NCBI GenBank assembly: GCA_023228825.1
Contig: JALOAL010000001.1
Coordinates: 186,001 to 250,000 of the forward strand
Length of the DNA: 64,000 nt
Reading direction: 5' to 3'
Source: Dehalococcoidia bacterium
GTDB lineage: Bacteria; Chloroflexota; Dehalococcoidia; UBA2979
In this document: piece after piece, positions 23,165-31,092 of the stretch
Layout of the letters: every line of letters starts with the position of its first letter
Position numbering within the stretch: position 1 is the first letter of the stretch
Position numbers and translations under genes: made by a program
The notes under the pieces: model-generated
Told to the model about the DNA's origin: nothing
What the model saw: the letters and a program-made list of their open reading frames with translations, nothing else
Database searches by the model: none

Positions 23165-25612
23165 ATGCTGGTGTCGTTGAAGTGGTTGCGTGAGTACGTC
23201 GACATCCCGAACGACGTGGACGTGGACGACCTGGCGCACCGCCTGACCATGGCCAGCGCGGAGGTAGAGGGCATCCAGCGCCTGGGCGCCCAGTGGGACC
23301 GCGACCTGATCCGCGTGGGACACGTGCTGCAGGTGGACCCGCACCCCAACGCAGACCGCCTGCGCCTGGCCACGGTGGACTTCGGCGGCGGTGAGCCCCA
23401 GACCGTCGTCTGCGGCGCGCCGAACCTCCAGGCCGGGCAGCGCATCGCGTTCGCGCGCGAGGGGGCGCGGGTGCGGGACGGGCACTCTGGCAAGGAGATG
23501 ACGCTGAAGCGCACGAAGATCCGCGACGTGGAGTCTGCGGGCATGGTGCTCTCCGAGCGCGAACTCGGCCTGTCCGAGGAACACGAGGGCATTGTCGTCC
23601 TGCCGGAGGATGCGCCCGTGGGCACGCCGCTGGCCGAGTACCTGGGCGACACGATCCTGGACGTCCACATCTGGCCGAACCGCGCGGACATGATGAGCAT
23701 CACCGGCATCGCCCGCGAGGTGGCCGCCGTCCTCGGCGCCACCGTGCGCCCGCCGTCCGCCGACTACCCCACCAGCGACGTGCCGGCGTCCGAGGCCGTC
23801 TCGGTCGCCATCGAGGACCCCGCGCTGTGCGCGCGCTACGTGGCGACGGTGATCGAGGGCGTGCAGGTGGGGCCGTCGCCGGAGTGGCTCCAGCAGCGGC
23901 TGCGCTCTGCCGGGCAGCGGCCGATCTCCAACGTGGTGGACATCACGAACTACGTCATGCTCGAACTGGGGCAGCCGCTGCACGCGTTCGATCTGGACAC
24001 CGTGCGTGGCGAGGTGGGCGTGCGCCTGGCGCGCGACGGCGAGACGCTGCGGACCCTCGACGGCGTCGACCGCTCGCTGGCGCCGGACACGCTGGTGATC
24101 ACGGACGAGGCCGGCCCCATCGCGCTGGCCGGCGTCATGGGCGGCCAGCACACCGAGGTCACCCCGGGCACCACGCGCATACTGCTGGAGGCGGCCCGCT
24201 TCGACCCGGTCAGTATCCGCCGCACCTCCACCCGGCTTGCCCTCCGCTCCGAGGCCTCCTCGCGCTTCGAGCGCGGCCTCTCGCCGGACCTGGCGATGGA
24301 GGCCTCGCGGCGCGCGACGCAGTTGTTCGTGGAGGTGGCGGGCGGCACGGCGCTGGCGGGCGCGGTGGACGTCTACCCCGCCCCCGCCGAACGCACCGAG
24401 GTGACCGTGCCGCGCCGTCGCCTGGACACTGTGATCGGCGTCCACGTGCCCACCGCGGAGGTGGTGAGCATCCTGGAGACGCTGGGCTTCGAGGTGCTGG
24501 AGACGGACCGAGAGCAGGCGGACGGCGCGTTCCGCATCCGCGCCCCCTGGTGGCGCACCGACATCGGCATTCCGGACGACATCGCGGAGGAGGTGGTGCG
24601 CCTGGCCGGGTACGACCGCCTGCCGGCGGCGGCCATCCGCGCCGCGATCCCGGCGTGGGAGCCCTCGCCGATGCCCGACCTGCGCGACCGGGTGGTGGAC
24701 GCGCTGGTGGGTGCGGGCATGCAGGAGACCATCACCTACTCGCTCACGACGGACGAGGTGCTCCTGCGCGTGATGCCGCGCGAGGACCTGGAGGTGATCC
24801 GCCCGCTCCGCCTCAAGAACACGCTCTCCTCCGACCGCGAGGTCATGCGTCCCACCCTGCGCCACGCGGTGCTGGAGACGGTCGAGCGCAGCATCCGCGC
24901 GGGTGCGGAGCGCATTGCCGTCTTCGAGTCCGGGCGGACCTACCTCCCGCGCCGGGGCGGCGACACCGAAGGCGATGGCGTGCTTCCCGAGGAGCGCGAG
25001 GTGGTGATCGGCGCGGTCTCCGGGCACGACCTCGACCGCTGGGGGCGCCCCACGGACCGCGCGCTCGACTTCTACGACGCGAAGGGGGTGGTGGAGGCGT
25101 TGTTCGACGTCCTTCAGACGCCCGTGACGTTCCAGGCCGCCGAGGCGTTCGGCATGATGCGCGGCCGCACGGCGCACCTGCTGGTGGGCGAAGCGCCCGT
25201 GGGCGTGCTGGCCGAGGTGCACCCGGACGTACTGGACGCCTTCGAGATCGGGCAGCCGGTGCTCCTCTTCGAGGTTGACCTGCCCTCGCTGCTGCCGCAC
25301 GTGGGCGGGCGTCGGGCTGCGCAGTCGGTGCCGCGCTACCCGGCCGTGGAGCAGGACCTGGCGGTGGTGGTGGACGCGGAGGTGCCGGCGGCCCGTATCC
25401 AGGCCGTGCTGGAGGGCTCACCGCTGGTCACGAGCGCCCGCGTGTTCGACGTCTTCCACGACGAGCGCCTGGGCGAGGGCAAGAAGAGCATCGCCTTCGC
25501 GATCCGATACCAGGCGCCCAACCGCACGCTGACCTCGGAAGACGCGAACCGGGAGCAGGCCAAACTCCTGAAGCGCCTGGAACGCGAGTTCGGCGCCACC
25601 CTGCGCGGGTAG
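23165..25612 (+). CDS. pheT: phenylalanyl-tRNA synthetase beta subunit
   Basis: An 815-residue subunit with full-length architecture. It has an N-terminal MLVSLKWLREYVDIP, then an EMAP/OB tRNA-binding domain (about 40-150, with HPNADRLRLATVDFG and VVCGAPNLQ). The B3/B4 editing region includes PISNVVDITNYVMLELGQPL. The B5 domain includes GIPDDIAEEVVRLAGYDRLP. The catalytic-like core follows, and a C-terminal anticodon-binding FDX-ACB domain (RYPAVEQDLAVVVDAEVPAA). The start at 23165 has GGGAG upstream; an in-frame start at 23135 is less likely. It is separated from pheS by seven kilobases. Confidence 0.97.
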   Translation: MLVSLKWLREYVDIPNDVDVDDLAHRLTMASAEVEGIQRLGAQWDRDLIRVGHVLQVDPHPNADRLRLATVDFGGGEPQTVVCGAPNLQAGQRIAFAREGARVRDGHSGKEMTLKRTKIRDVESAGMVLSERELGLSEEHEGIVVLPEDAPVGTPLAEYLGDTILDVHIWPNRADMMSITGIAREVAAVLGATVRPPSADYPTSDVPASEAVSVAIEDPALCARYVATVIEGVQVGPSPEWLQQRLRSAGQRPISNVVDITNYVMLELGQPLHAFDLDTVRGEVGVRLARDGETLRTLDGVDRSLAPDTLVITDEAGPIALAGVMGGQHTEVTPGTTRILLEAARFDPVSIRRTSTRLALRSEASSRFERGLSPDLAMEASRRATQLFVEVAGGTALAGAVDVYPAPAERTEVTVPRRRLDTVIGVHVPTAEVVSILETLGFEVLETDREQADGAFRIRAPWWRTDIGIPDDIAEEVVRLAGYDRLPAAAIRAAIPAWEPSPMPDLRDRVVDALVGAGMQETITYSLTTDEVLLRVMPREDLEVIRPLRLKNTLSSDREVMRPTLRHAVLETVERSIRAGAERIAVFESGRTYLPRRGGDTEGDGVLPEEREVVIGAVSGHDLDRWGRPTDRALDFYDAKGVVEALFDVLQTPVTFQAAEAFGMMRGRTAHLLVGEAPVGVLAEVHPDVLDAFEIGQPVLLFEVDLPSLLPHVGGRRAAQSVPRYPAVEQDLAVVVDAEVPAARIQAVLEGSPLVTSARVFDVFHDERLGEGKKSIAFAIRYQAPNRTLTSEDANREQAKLLKRLEREFGATLRG

Positions 25613-25613
25613 G

Positions 25614-25656
25614 CCTCGCCTCCAGCCGCTACCCTCGCCACGGACAGGAGGCGAGG
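25614..25656 (+). promoter_or_regulatory. inverted repeat that would bury the ribosome site of the next gene
   Basis: Perfect 10-bp arms cctcgcctcc (25614-25623) and ggaggcgagg (25647-25656) flank a 23-base loop. They lie immediately after the pheT stop and three bases before the ATG at 25660. The right arm contains the AGGAGG ribosome site (25646-25651). As RNA it would either end pheT transcription weakly (no U-run) or hide the start of the downstream gene. Confidence 0.6.
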
Positions 25657-25659
25657 ACC

Positions 25660-26535
25660 ATGGCAGGCCCGTTCCCCGAGACGCTTGCTGGCGTCCCCGA
25701 ACGTGCGAGGGCGCTCCTTTACGGCGCGGTCGACCTCCATGTACACGCGGGGCCAGACCCCTTCGCTGAGCGGCGGCTGGACGCGCTGGCGCTGGCGCGC
25801 GACTACCGCGAGGCGGGGCTGGCCGGGTTCGTCCTCAAGAGCCACGAGTATCCAACGCAGGCGCTCGCCTGGGCCGTGGCGCAGGTTGTGGAGGACATCC
25901 GCATCGCGGGGGCGATCGCGCTGGACCGCGGAGTGGGCGGGCTGAACCCGGATGCGCTGGAGGCGGCGCTGCGGATGGGCACGCGCGTGGTCTGGATGCC
26001 CACCTTCGACACGGCGTGGTCGCGCGCGAACTTCGGCCGCTGGCACAGTCGGGGCGAGCCGGTGCGCGTCCTGGACGCCGGCGGCGCCCTGCTCCCGGAG
26101 GCCCGTGAGTGCCTCGCGCTGGTCGATGAGCACGAGGCGACGCTATGCACGGGACACCTCTCGCCGGAGGAGACTCTCGCCGTCGTCCAGGAGGCGAGAG
26201 GACGCGGCATCCGCACGGTGGTGACGCACCCCACGCCCTTCGGCATTCCGCGGGCGGTGCAGGAGCAGTGCGCTGCGCTCGGCGCGTACGTGGAGCACTG
26301 CGCGAACACCTCGTTCAAGGAGGACGGCGCGGAGCAGGCAGCGGCCATGGTGGCGGACGCGCGGGCGGTGGGCGTCGAGCGCGTGGTGCTCTCGACAGAC
26401 CTCGGACAGGCGGGCAACCCGCACCCGGCGGTGGGCCTGGCGCTGTGGGCGGAGGTCTTCTTGGCGGCCGGCTTCAGCGAGGACGAGGTGCGCCGCATGG
26501 TGTCTGCCAACGCTCGGGACGCCCTCGGCTGGTAG
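25660..26535 (+). CDS. DUF6282 family metal-dependent hydrolase-like protein
   Basis: A 291-residue TIM-barrel protein of the amidohydrolase-like DUF6282 family. The first strand carries the metal motif DLHVHAGPDPF with HxH. A Lys in VLKSHEYP, CTGHLSPEETLAV and VTHPTPFGIPR provide further likely ligands, and STDLGQAGNPHP carries the C-terminal Asp. The substrate is unknown. Expression may be controlled by the hairpin over its ribosome site. Confidence 0.85.
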   Translation: MAGPFPETLAGVPERARALLYGAVDLHVHAGPDPFAERRLDALALARDYREAGLAGFVLKSHEYPTQALAWAVAQVVEDIRIAGAIALDRGVGGLNPDALEAALRMGTRVVWMPTFDTAWSRANFGRWHSRGEPVRVLDAGGALLPEARECLALVDEHEATLCTGHLSPEETLAVVQEARGRGIRTVVTHPTPFGIPRAVQEQCAALGAYVEHCANTSFKEDGAEQAAAMVADARAVGVERVVLSTDLGQAGNPHPAVGLALWAEVFLAAGFSEDEVRRMVSANARDALGW

Positions 26536-26560
26536 GGGCGGCGAGCGCAGGATGAGCGAC

Positions 26561-26597
26561 ATAAGAAAAGCCGCCCCCATCAGTCGGGGAGCGGCTT
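26561..26597 (-). terminator. Rho-independent terminator of the minus-strand gene at 26621
   Basis: Stem aagccgcnccc / ggggnggcggctt (26568-26597) with a seven-base loop is followed on the minus strand by TTTTCTTAT (26569-26561). It lies 24 bases past the stop of the minus-strand gene, and could also stop plus-strand readthrough from the DUF6282 gene. Confidence 0.8.
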
Positions 26598-26620
26598 CTC
26601 GGTTTATCTCGAAGGGTGGG

Positions 26621-27070
26621 CTACTGTCCGTCGGCGTCCACGAGCCCAGCGCGACTGTTCAGTTCCCCGCTAACCTGACGGGCCATCTCGAACCGGATCG
26701 GATCGTCCGTCGAGTTCATTGTATGGCTTGCCCCGTGACTGCCAGAGACGGCGAGATGGTGGCAGGTGCATGTACACAAGCCTTCGGCTTTCTCACCATC
26801 AAGTATCTCGAAGCGGTAGCCGTTGCAAAGGCGATGAAGCAAAGGCACACGGCACCACATCTGGGCACGTGGCCCTGCGAGTGAAGGCGCCCGCGACCCG
26901 GTCGCGATCTCGTCCTGGAAAAGTTGCAGGGTCCTCCTCTGGCGCTGCCAAGCCGTGAGCGCTCGCTTTTCGATGTCAGTTGCCGCATCGCCCTTAGCCA
27001 TGGCCGCAGCAGCAAGGCGCAAGACCTGCTGTTCGATCTCGGCATCGGTCATGCCGTCTTCGTATGTCAT
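26621..27070 (-). CDS. unrecognised low-GC gene with its own promoter and terminator
   Basis: A 149-residue protein starting ATG at 27070. The N-terminal helix (MTDAEIEQQVLRLAAAAMAK) and a second helix with ALTAWQRQRRTLQLFQDEI are well ordered. The C-terminal half has a Cys/His cluster, GLCTCTCHHLAV, that could bind metal. GC content is visibly lower than around it. A -10 box TATACT lies on the minus strand at 27097-27092 and a strong terminator follows the stop, so it looks like a self-contained cassette between the DUF6282 gene and rplT. The family is not recognised. Confidence 0.55.
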   Translation of the reverse strand: MTYEDGMTDAEIEQQVLRLAAAAMAKGDAATDIEKRALTAWQRQRRTLQLFQDEIATGSRAPSLAGPRAQMWCRVPLLHRLCNGYRFEILDGEKAEGLCTCTCHHLAVSGSHGASHTMNSTDDPIRFEMARQVSGELNSRAGLVDADGQ

Positions 27071-27153
27071 TTCGGCCCCGCTCCCGATGCGAGTATAGCC
27101 CGCCATCCGACCGAATACGCGGGAACACACCTAAGAGTGGGGAGGGGGGACGC

Positions 27154-27513
27154 CTACGCGGCGAGGGCTGCCCTGGCCTGCTCCGCCACGCGGCCGAACG
27201 CCTCCGGCTCGCGGACGGCGAGGTCTGCGAGGATCTTGCGGTCGAGTTCGATGCCGGCGCGTCGCAGGCCATCGATGAAGCGGCCGTAGGAGAGGCCGTG
27301 GAGGCGGGCGGCGGCGTTGATGCGGGTGATCCAGAGGCGGCGGAACTGGCCCTTGCGGTCGCGGCGGTGGATCGTCGCGTAGCGGAGGGCGTGGATCATG
27401 GACTGGTGCGCGACCTTGTAGTTGGTCCGGCGCTTGCCACGATGCCCTTCAGTCAGGGAGAGGACCTTGCGGTGACGGTTGCGGGCCTGGACCCGGGAGC
27501 GGACGCGTGCCAT
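27154..27513 (-). CDS. rplT: 50S ribosomal protein L20
   Basis: A 119-residue protein of normal length with the L20 signature: ARVRSRVQARNRHRKVLSL, KGHRGKRRTNYKVAHQS, and DRKGQFRRLWITRINAAAR. It binds 23S rRNA early in 50S assembly. It is the last gene of infC-rpmI-rplT. In several bacteria L20 represses this operon; no typical L20 binding structure was identified here. Confidence 0.97.
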   Translation of the reverse strand: MARVRSRVQARNRHRKVLSLTEGHRGKRRTNYKVAHQSMIHALRYATIHRRDRKGQFRRLWITRINAAARLHGLSYGRFIDGLRRAGIELDRKILADLAVREPEAFGRVAEQARAALAA

Positions 27514-27560
27514 GTGGGGAGCCTTCTGTATCTGCTGGGGGCTGGACTGCTACTCGTGAA

Positions 27561-27605
27561 GCCGGACTGCTACTGGCCGGACTGCTATTGGCCGGACTGC
27601 TATTG
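27561..27605 (-). repeat. 15-bp tandem repeat, three copies, between rpmI and rplT
   Basis: The plus-strand unit gccggactgctaytg occurs at 27561-27575, 27576-27590 and 27591-27605, with a degenerate fourth copy at 27540-27555. It fills most of the 106-bp gap between rpmI and rplT. In the mRNA (minus strand) the unit reads CARTAGCAGTCCGGC. It is probably a replication-slippage product, but it changes the spacing in a translationally regulated operon. Confidence 0.9.
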
Positions 27606-27619
27606 GTAACTCGGCGCCG

Positions 27620-27877
27620 CTAGGAGTTGGTGCTCACGCGCGGTGAGCCCTGCTCGTTCGGCTGCTTGTGCGGCGCGGGGGTGGGCGAGGCGTACGGCAA
27701 CTTCCGACGGATCGCCTTCACGAGCGTGGAGTTCGCCGCCACGTTCTCGCGGTTCTGGTACATCTTCGAACGCGAGCGCTTGCTGCGCTTCGGGTTGAAC
27801 GTACGCAACATGACCTTGCCCGTCCCCGTAATGCGGACGCGCTTGGCCGTACCCTTGTGGGTCTTCATCTTCGGCAC
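27620..27877 (-). CDS. rpmI: 50S ribosomal protein L35
   Basis: A start at GTG 27877 gives an 85-residue protein beginning VPKMKTHKGTAKRVRITGTG, the expected L35 N terminus. The ordered part ends around residue 65; a C-terminal extension of about 20 residues (PTPAPHKQPNEQGSPR) is not typical. An open frame upstream overlaps the infC 3' end and was not used. infC lies 37 bases upstream. Confidence 0.93.
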   Translation of the reverse strand: MPKMKTHKGTAKRVRITGTGKVMLRTFNPKRSKRSRSKMYQNRENVAANSTLVKAIRRKLPYASPTPAPHKQPNEQGSPRVSTNS

Positions 27878-27914
27878 GCGGGTGTTCCCCTCGGTCAGTG
27901 GCTCGTCGCGACGG

Positions 27915-28565
27915 CTATTCCGCCGCGACGGCCTCGGTAGGAGTCTCAGCAGTGGCTTCCGATGGCTCGGAGGCAACCGCCTGTGGCTCATTCTGCTGGC
28001 TGGTCGCCTTGGCGTCAGCCCTCTTCTGCTTCTCGTCCGCCACCTTGCGAGCGGCCGCCTTCTTGGCGGGGTCCAACGTCATGGACATGAACCGGCCCTC
28101 AAGCCGAGGCGGGCGCTCCAGGTCTGCAACGTCCTCCACGCGGGCGTAGAACTTCTTGAGCAGTTCCTCCGCCACCTCTGGGTGCGTGTTCTCGCGCGCC
28201 CGGAGCATGACGGAGACCTTGACCTTGTCGCCGTCCAGCAGCAATTTGCGGGCGGTGCGGATCTTGAAGTCGCGGTCGTGAGTGTCGATCTTGACCTTCA
28301 TGCGCACTTCGCGCAACTCGACCTGCTTGGCGCCGCGCCTGGCGTCCCGTTCCTTCTTGGCCTGTTCGTACTTGAACTTCCCGTAGTCCATGATCTTCAC
28401 CACGGGGGGACTGGCCGTTGGAGCGATCTCCACCAGGTCCAGGTTGGCCTCGTCAGCCAGCCGCTGGGCCTCACGGGTGTCCATGATTCCCAACTGCTCG
28501 TCGCCGCGGATCACACGCACCTGCGGGATGCGGATCTGCTCGTTCAGTCGAAGGTCTTTAGCGAT
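27915..28565 (-). CDS. infC: translation initiation factor IF-3, predicted AUC start
   Basis: About 216 residues. The N-terminal domain is IAKDLRLNEQIRIPQVRVIR, then the linker KFKYEQAKKERDARR, and a C-terminal domain with KEVRMKVKI-type sequence (ELREVRMKVKIDTHD). A long Ala/Glu/Thr-rich tail begins near residue 180. IF-3 binds 30S subunits and checks start codons. The start is taken at ATC 28565, because the ribosome site GGAGG (28578-28574) lies eight bases before it. The only upstream in-frame start, GTG 28580, overlaps that site. Non-AUG starts (AUU in E. coli) are a known autoregulatory feature of infC. Confidence 0.9.
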   Translation of the reverse strand: MAKDLRLNEQIRIPQVRVIRGDEQLGIMDTREAQRLADEANLDLVEIAPTASPPVVKIMDYGKFKYEQAKKERDARRGAKQVELREVRMKVKIDTHDRDFKIRTARKLLLDGDKVKVSVMLRARENTHPEVAEELLKKFYARVEDVADLERPPRLEGRFMSMTLDPAKKAAARKVADEKQKRADAKATSQQNEPQAVASEPSEATAETPTEAVAAE

Positions 28566-28619
28566 CGGACATACCTCCACAGCCGCGGCCGCCTTGCCTG
28601 GGGCCGCCTACACGTCCGT

Positions 28620-28625
28620 ATTCTA
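28620..28625 (-). promoter_or_regulatory. -10 element of the infC operon
   Basis: On the minus strand TTGGTAGAAT gives a TAGAAT -10 box with an extended -10 TGG, about 55 bases before the infC start. No convincing -35 is seen. The remaining upstream 140 bases to the BCCP gene hold no ORF. Confidence 0.5.
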
Positions 28626-28767
28626 CCAAAGAGGCGCGCTGAACGTGTGGCCGCCGGCACGCGATCCGTGCAGATCCCGAGACGCGACGGTCAGGCGGCG
28701 GACGCCATCACGCCCTGCATCCGCCTCGCTCGACCTCTGGAGGGCCCTCGAAGCGTCGGGGCGGGCG

Positions 28768-29289
28768 CTATTCCTCTGCGGGGTCGTACTCCACGACGAT
28801 GTCGCCCTTCTCCACGCGGTCGCCCAGGACGGCGGAGACGCGGGTGACGGTGCCGGCCACGGGGGCCTGCACCTCGTTCTGCATCTTCATCGCCTCGACC
28901 ACCACGAGCGTCTGGCGCGCCTCGAAGGTGTCGCCCTCCTTGACGCGCACGTCCACCACCACGCCGGCGAGCGGCGCGGAGACCTTGCCCGGCGGGTCGC
29001 CCATGCCGCTGGCGGCGCCGCGGCCGCGCCCGGCCGAGCCCACGGGGCCAAGGATGAACACGCGCCCGTCCACGAGCACGCGCAGGGCCTTGCCCTCGCG
29101 CGTGACGTACGCCTGGGACGGCACGCCATCACGGATGATGGAGAAGAGCCCCGGCACACCGGACGTGGTGGCGTCCACCTCGAACGGCTCGCCGCCGTCG
29201 ATGCGGACGGTGAGGACGCCCTGTGTGGACTCGTCTACCTGGACGGCGTGGTTGACGCCGTCTACCTGGAAGCGCTGCCGCGTCGCCAT
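28768..29289 (-). CDS. biotin carboxyl carrier protein of an acyl-CoA carboxylase
   Basis: A 173-residue protein. The C-terminal biotinyl domain (about 100-172) has the biotin-accepting Lys135 in VEAMKMQNEV and PLAGVVVDVRVKEGD upstream. The N-terminal 90 residues form a beta-rich domain seen in carriers of actinobacterial/Chloroflexi acyl-CoA carboxylases. The ATG 29289 has AAGGAGGG upstream and overlaps the biotin carboxylase gene by 28 bases. The carboxyltransferase subunit is not in the window, so the acyl-CoA (acetyl, propionyl or other) is undecided. Confidence 0.9.
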   Translation of the reverse strand: MATRQRFQVDGVNHAVQVDESTQGVLTVRIDGGEPFEVDATTSGVPGLFSIIRDGVPSQAYVTREGKALRVLVDGRVFILGPVGSAGRGRGAASGMGDPPGKVSAPLAGVVVDVRVKEGDTFEARQTLVVVEAMKMQNEVQAPVAGTVTRVSAVLGDRVEKGDIVVEYDPAEE

Positions 29290-30818
29290 CCGGCGGTCCC
29301 TCCTTCAATGCGAATGCCTCGTCGGGCCATGCTGCGGGCGGACTTCACCCAGCGGGTGAGCCCGGCGGGGCGTGCGCCTCCATCTGCGGAGACGCCTTGG
29401 ACGAGGCCTGCCGCCAGCCCGCCGGCCGTCAGCGCCACCTCCAGCCGTGGGTCGTCCTCTGGCAGGGCGGGCATGGTGAAGTTCGACTCCAGCCAGGAGG
29501 TGTAGATGTCGCCGCTGCGGAAGTCCGGGTGATCCATCAACTCCAGGTGGAACGCCTGGTTGGTCATGGGGCCGGAGACGATCAGGTCCTTCAGGGCGCG
29601 CTTCATGCGTTCAATGGCGCGCTCGCGGTCCTCCGCCCACACGATCAATTTGCCCAGCAGCGAGTCGTAGAAGACGGGGATGTCCAAGCCCTCGAACAGC
29701 ATGGTGTCAAAGCGGACGCCGGGTCCGGCGGGCGCCCGCAGGAAGTCGACCAGGCCCAGGGAGGGGATGAAGTTGTTGAACGGATCCTCGCCGTTGATGC
29801 GGCACTCGATCGCCCAGCCCACCGGGTCCAGGGGGGCGTCCGGGTCCGGCACCGGCTCGCCGGCGGCCACGCGCAACTGCATGGCCACCAGGTCCACGCC
29901 GCCGTAGACCAGTTCTGACACGGGGTGCTCCACCTGCAGCCGTGCGTTGACCTCCAGGAAGTAGAAGTTGCCGTCCTGGTCCATCAGGAACTCGACGGTG
30001 CCGGCGTTGCGGTAGCCGCAGGACTTGGCGGCCGCGATGGCGGCGTCGCACAGCCGCTGGCGGACTTCCGGGGTCACCGCGACGGAGGGCGCCTCCTCCA
30101 CCAGTTTCTGATTGCGGCGCTGCACGGAGCACTCGCGCTCGCCGAAGGCGCGCACGTTGCCGTGGGCGTCCGCGATGATCTGCACCTCGATGTGGCGGGC
30201 GGGGGAGACGTACTTCTCCAGGAAGATCGTGGCGTCCTTGAACGAGGTGGCGGCCTCCGCGGCGGAGGCGCGCATGGAGTTCTCCAGTTCGTCCGCAGAC
30301 TGCACCAGGCGGATGCCGCGACCGCCGCCGCCGGAGGACGCCTTCACGAGCAGCGGGAAGCCGATGCGCTCCGCCTCGCGGTGCGCGGTCTCCATGTCGT
30401 CCAGGGCGATGTCGTTGGCGCCGGGCACGATGGGGACGCCGGCCTCCTCCATCAGGCGGCGGCCGGAGATCTTGCCGCCCAGCGCCCGCATGGCCTCCGC
30501 CGGCGGGCCGATGAAGGTGATGCCCGCGGCCACGCAGGCCTCCACGAACTCCGGGTTTTCCGAGAGGAAGCCATAGCCGGGATGGATGGCGTCCGCACCC
30601 GTGTCCCTGGCCGCCTGGATGATCTTCTCGATCACCAGGTAGGACTCGCCGGAGGGGCCGGGGCCAATGCACACGGCGCGGTCCGCGTTGCGCACGTGGA
30701 GGGCGTTGCGGTCCGCCTCTGAGTAGACGGCGACCGTCTCAATGCCCATCTCGCGGCAGGTGCGCTGCACGCGGAGGGCGATCTCGCCTCGGTTCGCGAT
30801 CAATACTCGCTTGAACAT
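29262..30818 (-). CDS. accC: biotin carboxylase subunit of acyl-CoA carboxylase
   Basis: A 518-residue ATP-grasp enzyme that carboxylates biotin on the carrier protein. Motifs in order are FKRVLIANRGEIALRV, GYGFLSENPEFVEAC, the glycine-rich ATP loop KASSGGGGRGIR, EKYVSPARHIEVQI, the FLEVNARLQVEHPVSE catalytic block, and RINGEDP. About 60 residues after the conserved end are basic and not family-typical; the gene's 3' end overlaps the carrier gene. It forms an operon with the BCCP gene. Confidence 0.94.
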   Translation of the reverse strand: MFKRVLIANRGEIALRVQRTCREMGIETVAVYSEADRNALHVRNADRAVCIGPGPSGESYLVIEKIIQAARDTGADAIHPGYGFLSENPEFVEACVAAGITFIGPPAEAMRALGGKISGRRLMEEAGVPIVPGANDIALDDMETAHREAERIGFPLLVKASSGGGGRGIRLVQSADELENSMRASAAEAATSFKDATIFLEKYVSPARHIEVQIIADAHGNVRAFGERECSVQRRNQKLVEEAPSVAVTPEVRQRLCDAAIAAAKSCGYRNAGTVEFLMDQDGNFYFLEVNARLQVEHPVSELVYGGVDLVAMQLRVAAGEPVPDPDAPLDPVGWAIECRINGEDPFNNFIPSLGLVDFLRAPAGPGVRFDTMLFEGLDIPVFYDSLLGKLIVWAEDRERAIERMKRALKDLIVSGPMTNQAFHLELMDHPDFRSGDIYTSWLESNFTMPALPEDDPRLEVALTAGGLAAGLVQGVSADGGARPAGLTRWVKSARSMARRGIRIEGGTAGWRRGSASR

Positions 30819-30969
30819 GCGCTTCCCGTCCGCTGGAGTGCTTGCGCCTGCCGCTGAGCGGTCGCTCTGGAACCCGGCAGGCCGCTGGTCAGACTGTCAT
30901 GCAGCATGGCAGGCGGCAAGGCCCGCCGTGCCCGCCTCGACGCGTCACAGGACGGTACGAGGGACAGGC

Positions 30970-30996
30970 GACGAGGGGCTCCGGGAGCCCCTCGTC
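30970..30996 (-). terminator. strong hairpin downstream of the lipoprotein gene
   Basis: Thirteen-base arms gacgaggggctcc / ggagcccctcgtc around one base lie 97 bases past the lipoprotein stop and 150 bases before accC. There is no U-run on either strand, so termination is probable rather than certain. The rest of 30819-31092 holds nothing I can support as coding. Confidence 0.55.
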
Positions 30997-31092
30997 AGCA
31001 TCGCAGTCAATACACCAGCCGGGACGGTGGGGTTCCGCCACCACCGGGAGCCGGCGGCGCCGGGACGCCGCAGGACCGGTGGTGGGCTGCGC

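Noticed and set aside
27064..27609. Plus-strand frame ending in repeated PDCYW
   Set aside because: It is antisense to rplT, and the repeated peptide is only a translation of the 15-bp spacer repeat.
28566..28580. GTG 28580 as infC start
   Set aside because: It overlaps the only ribosome site; IF-3 conservation begins at the following Ile codon.
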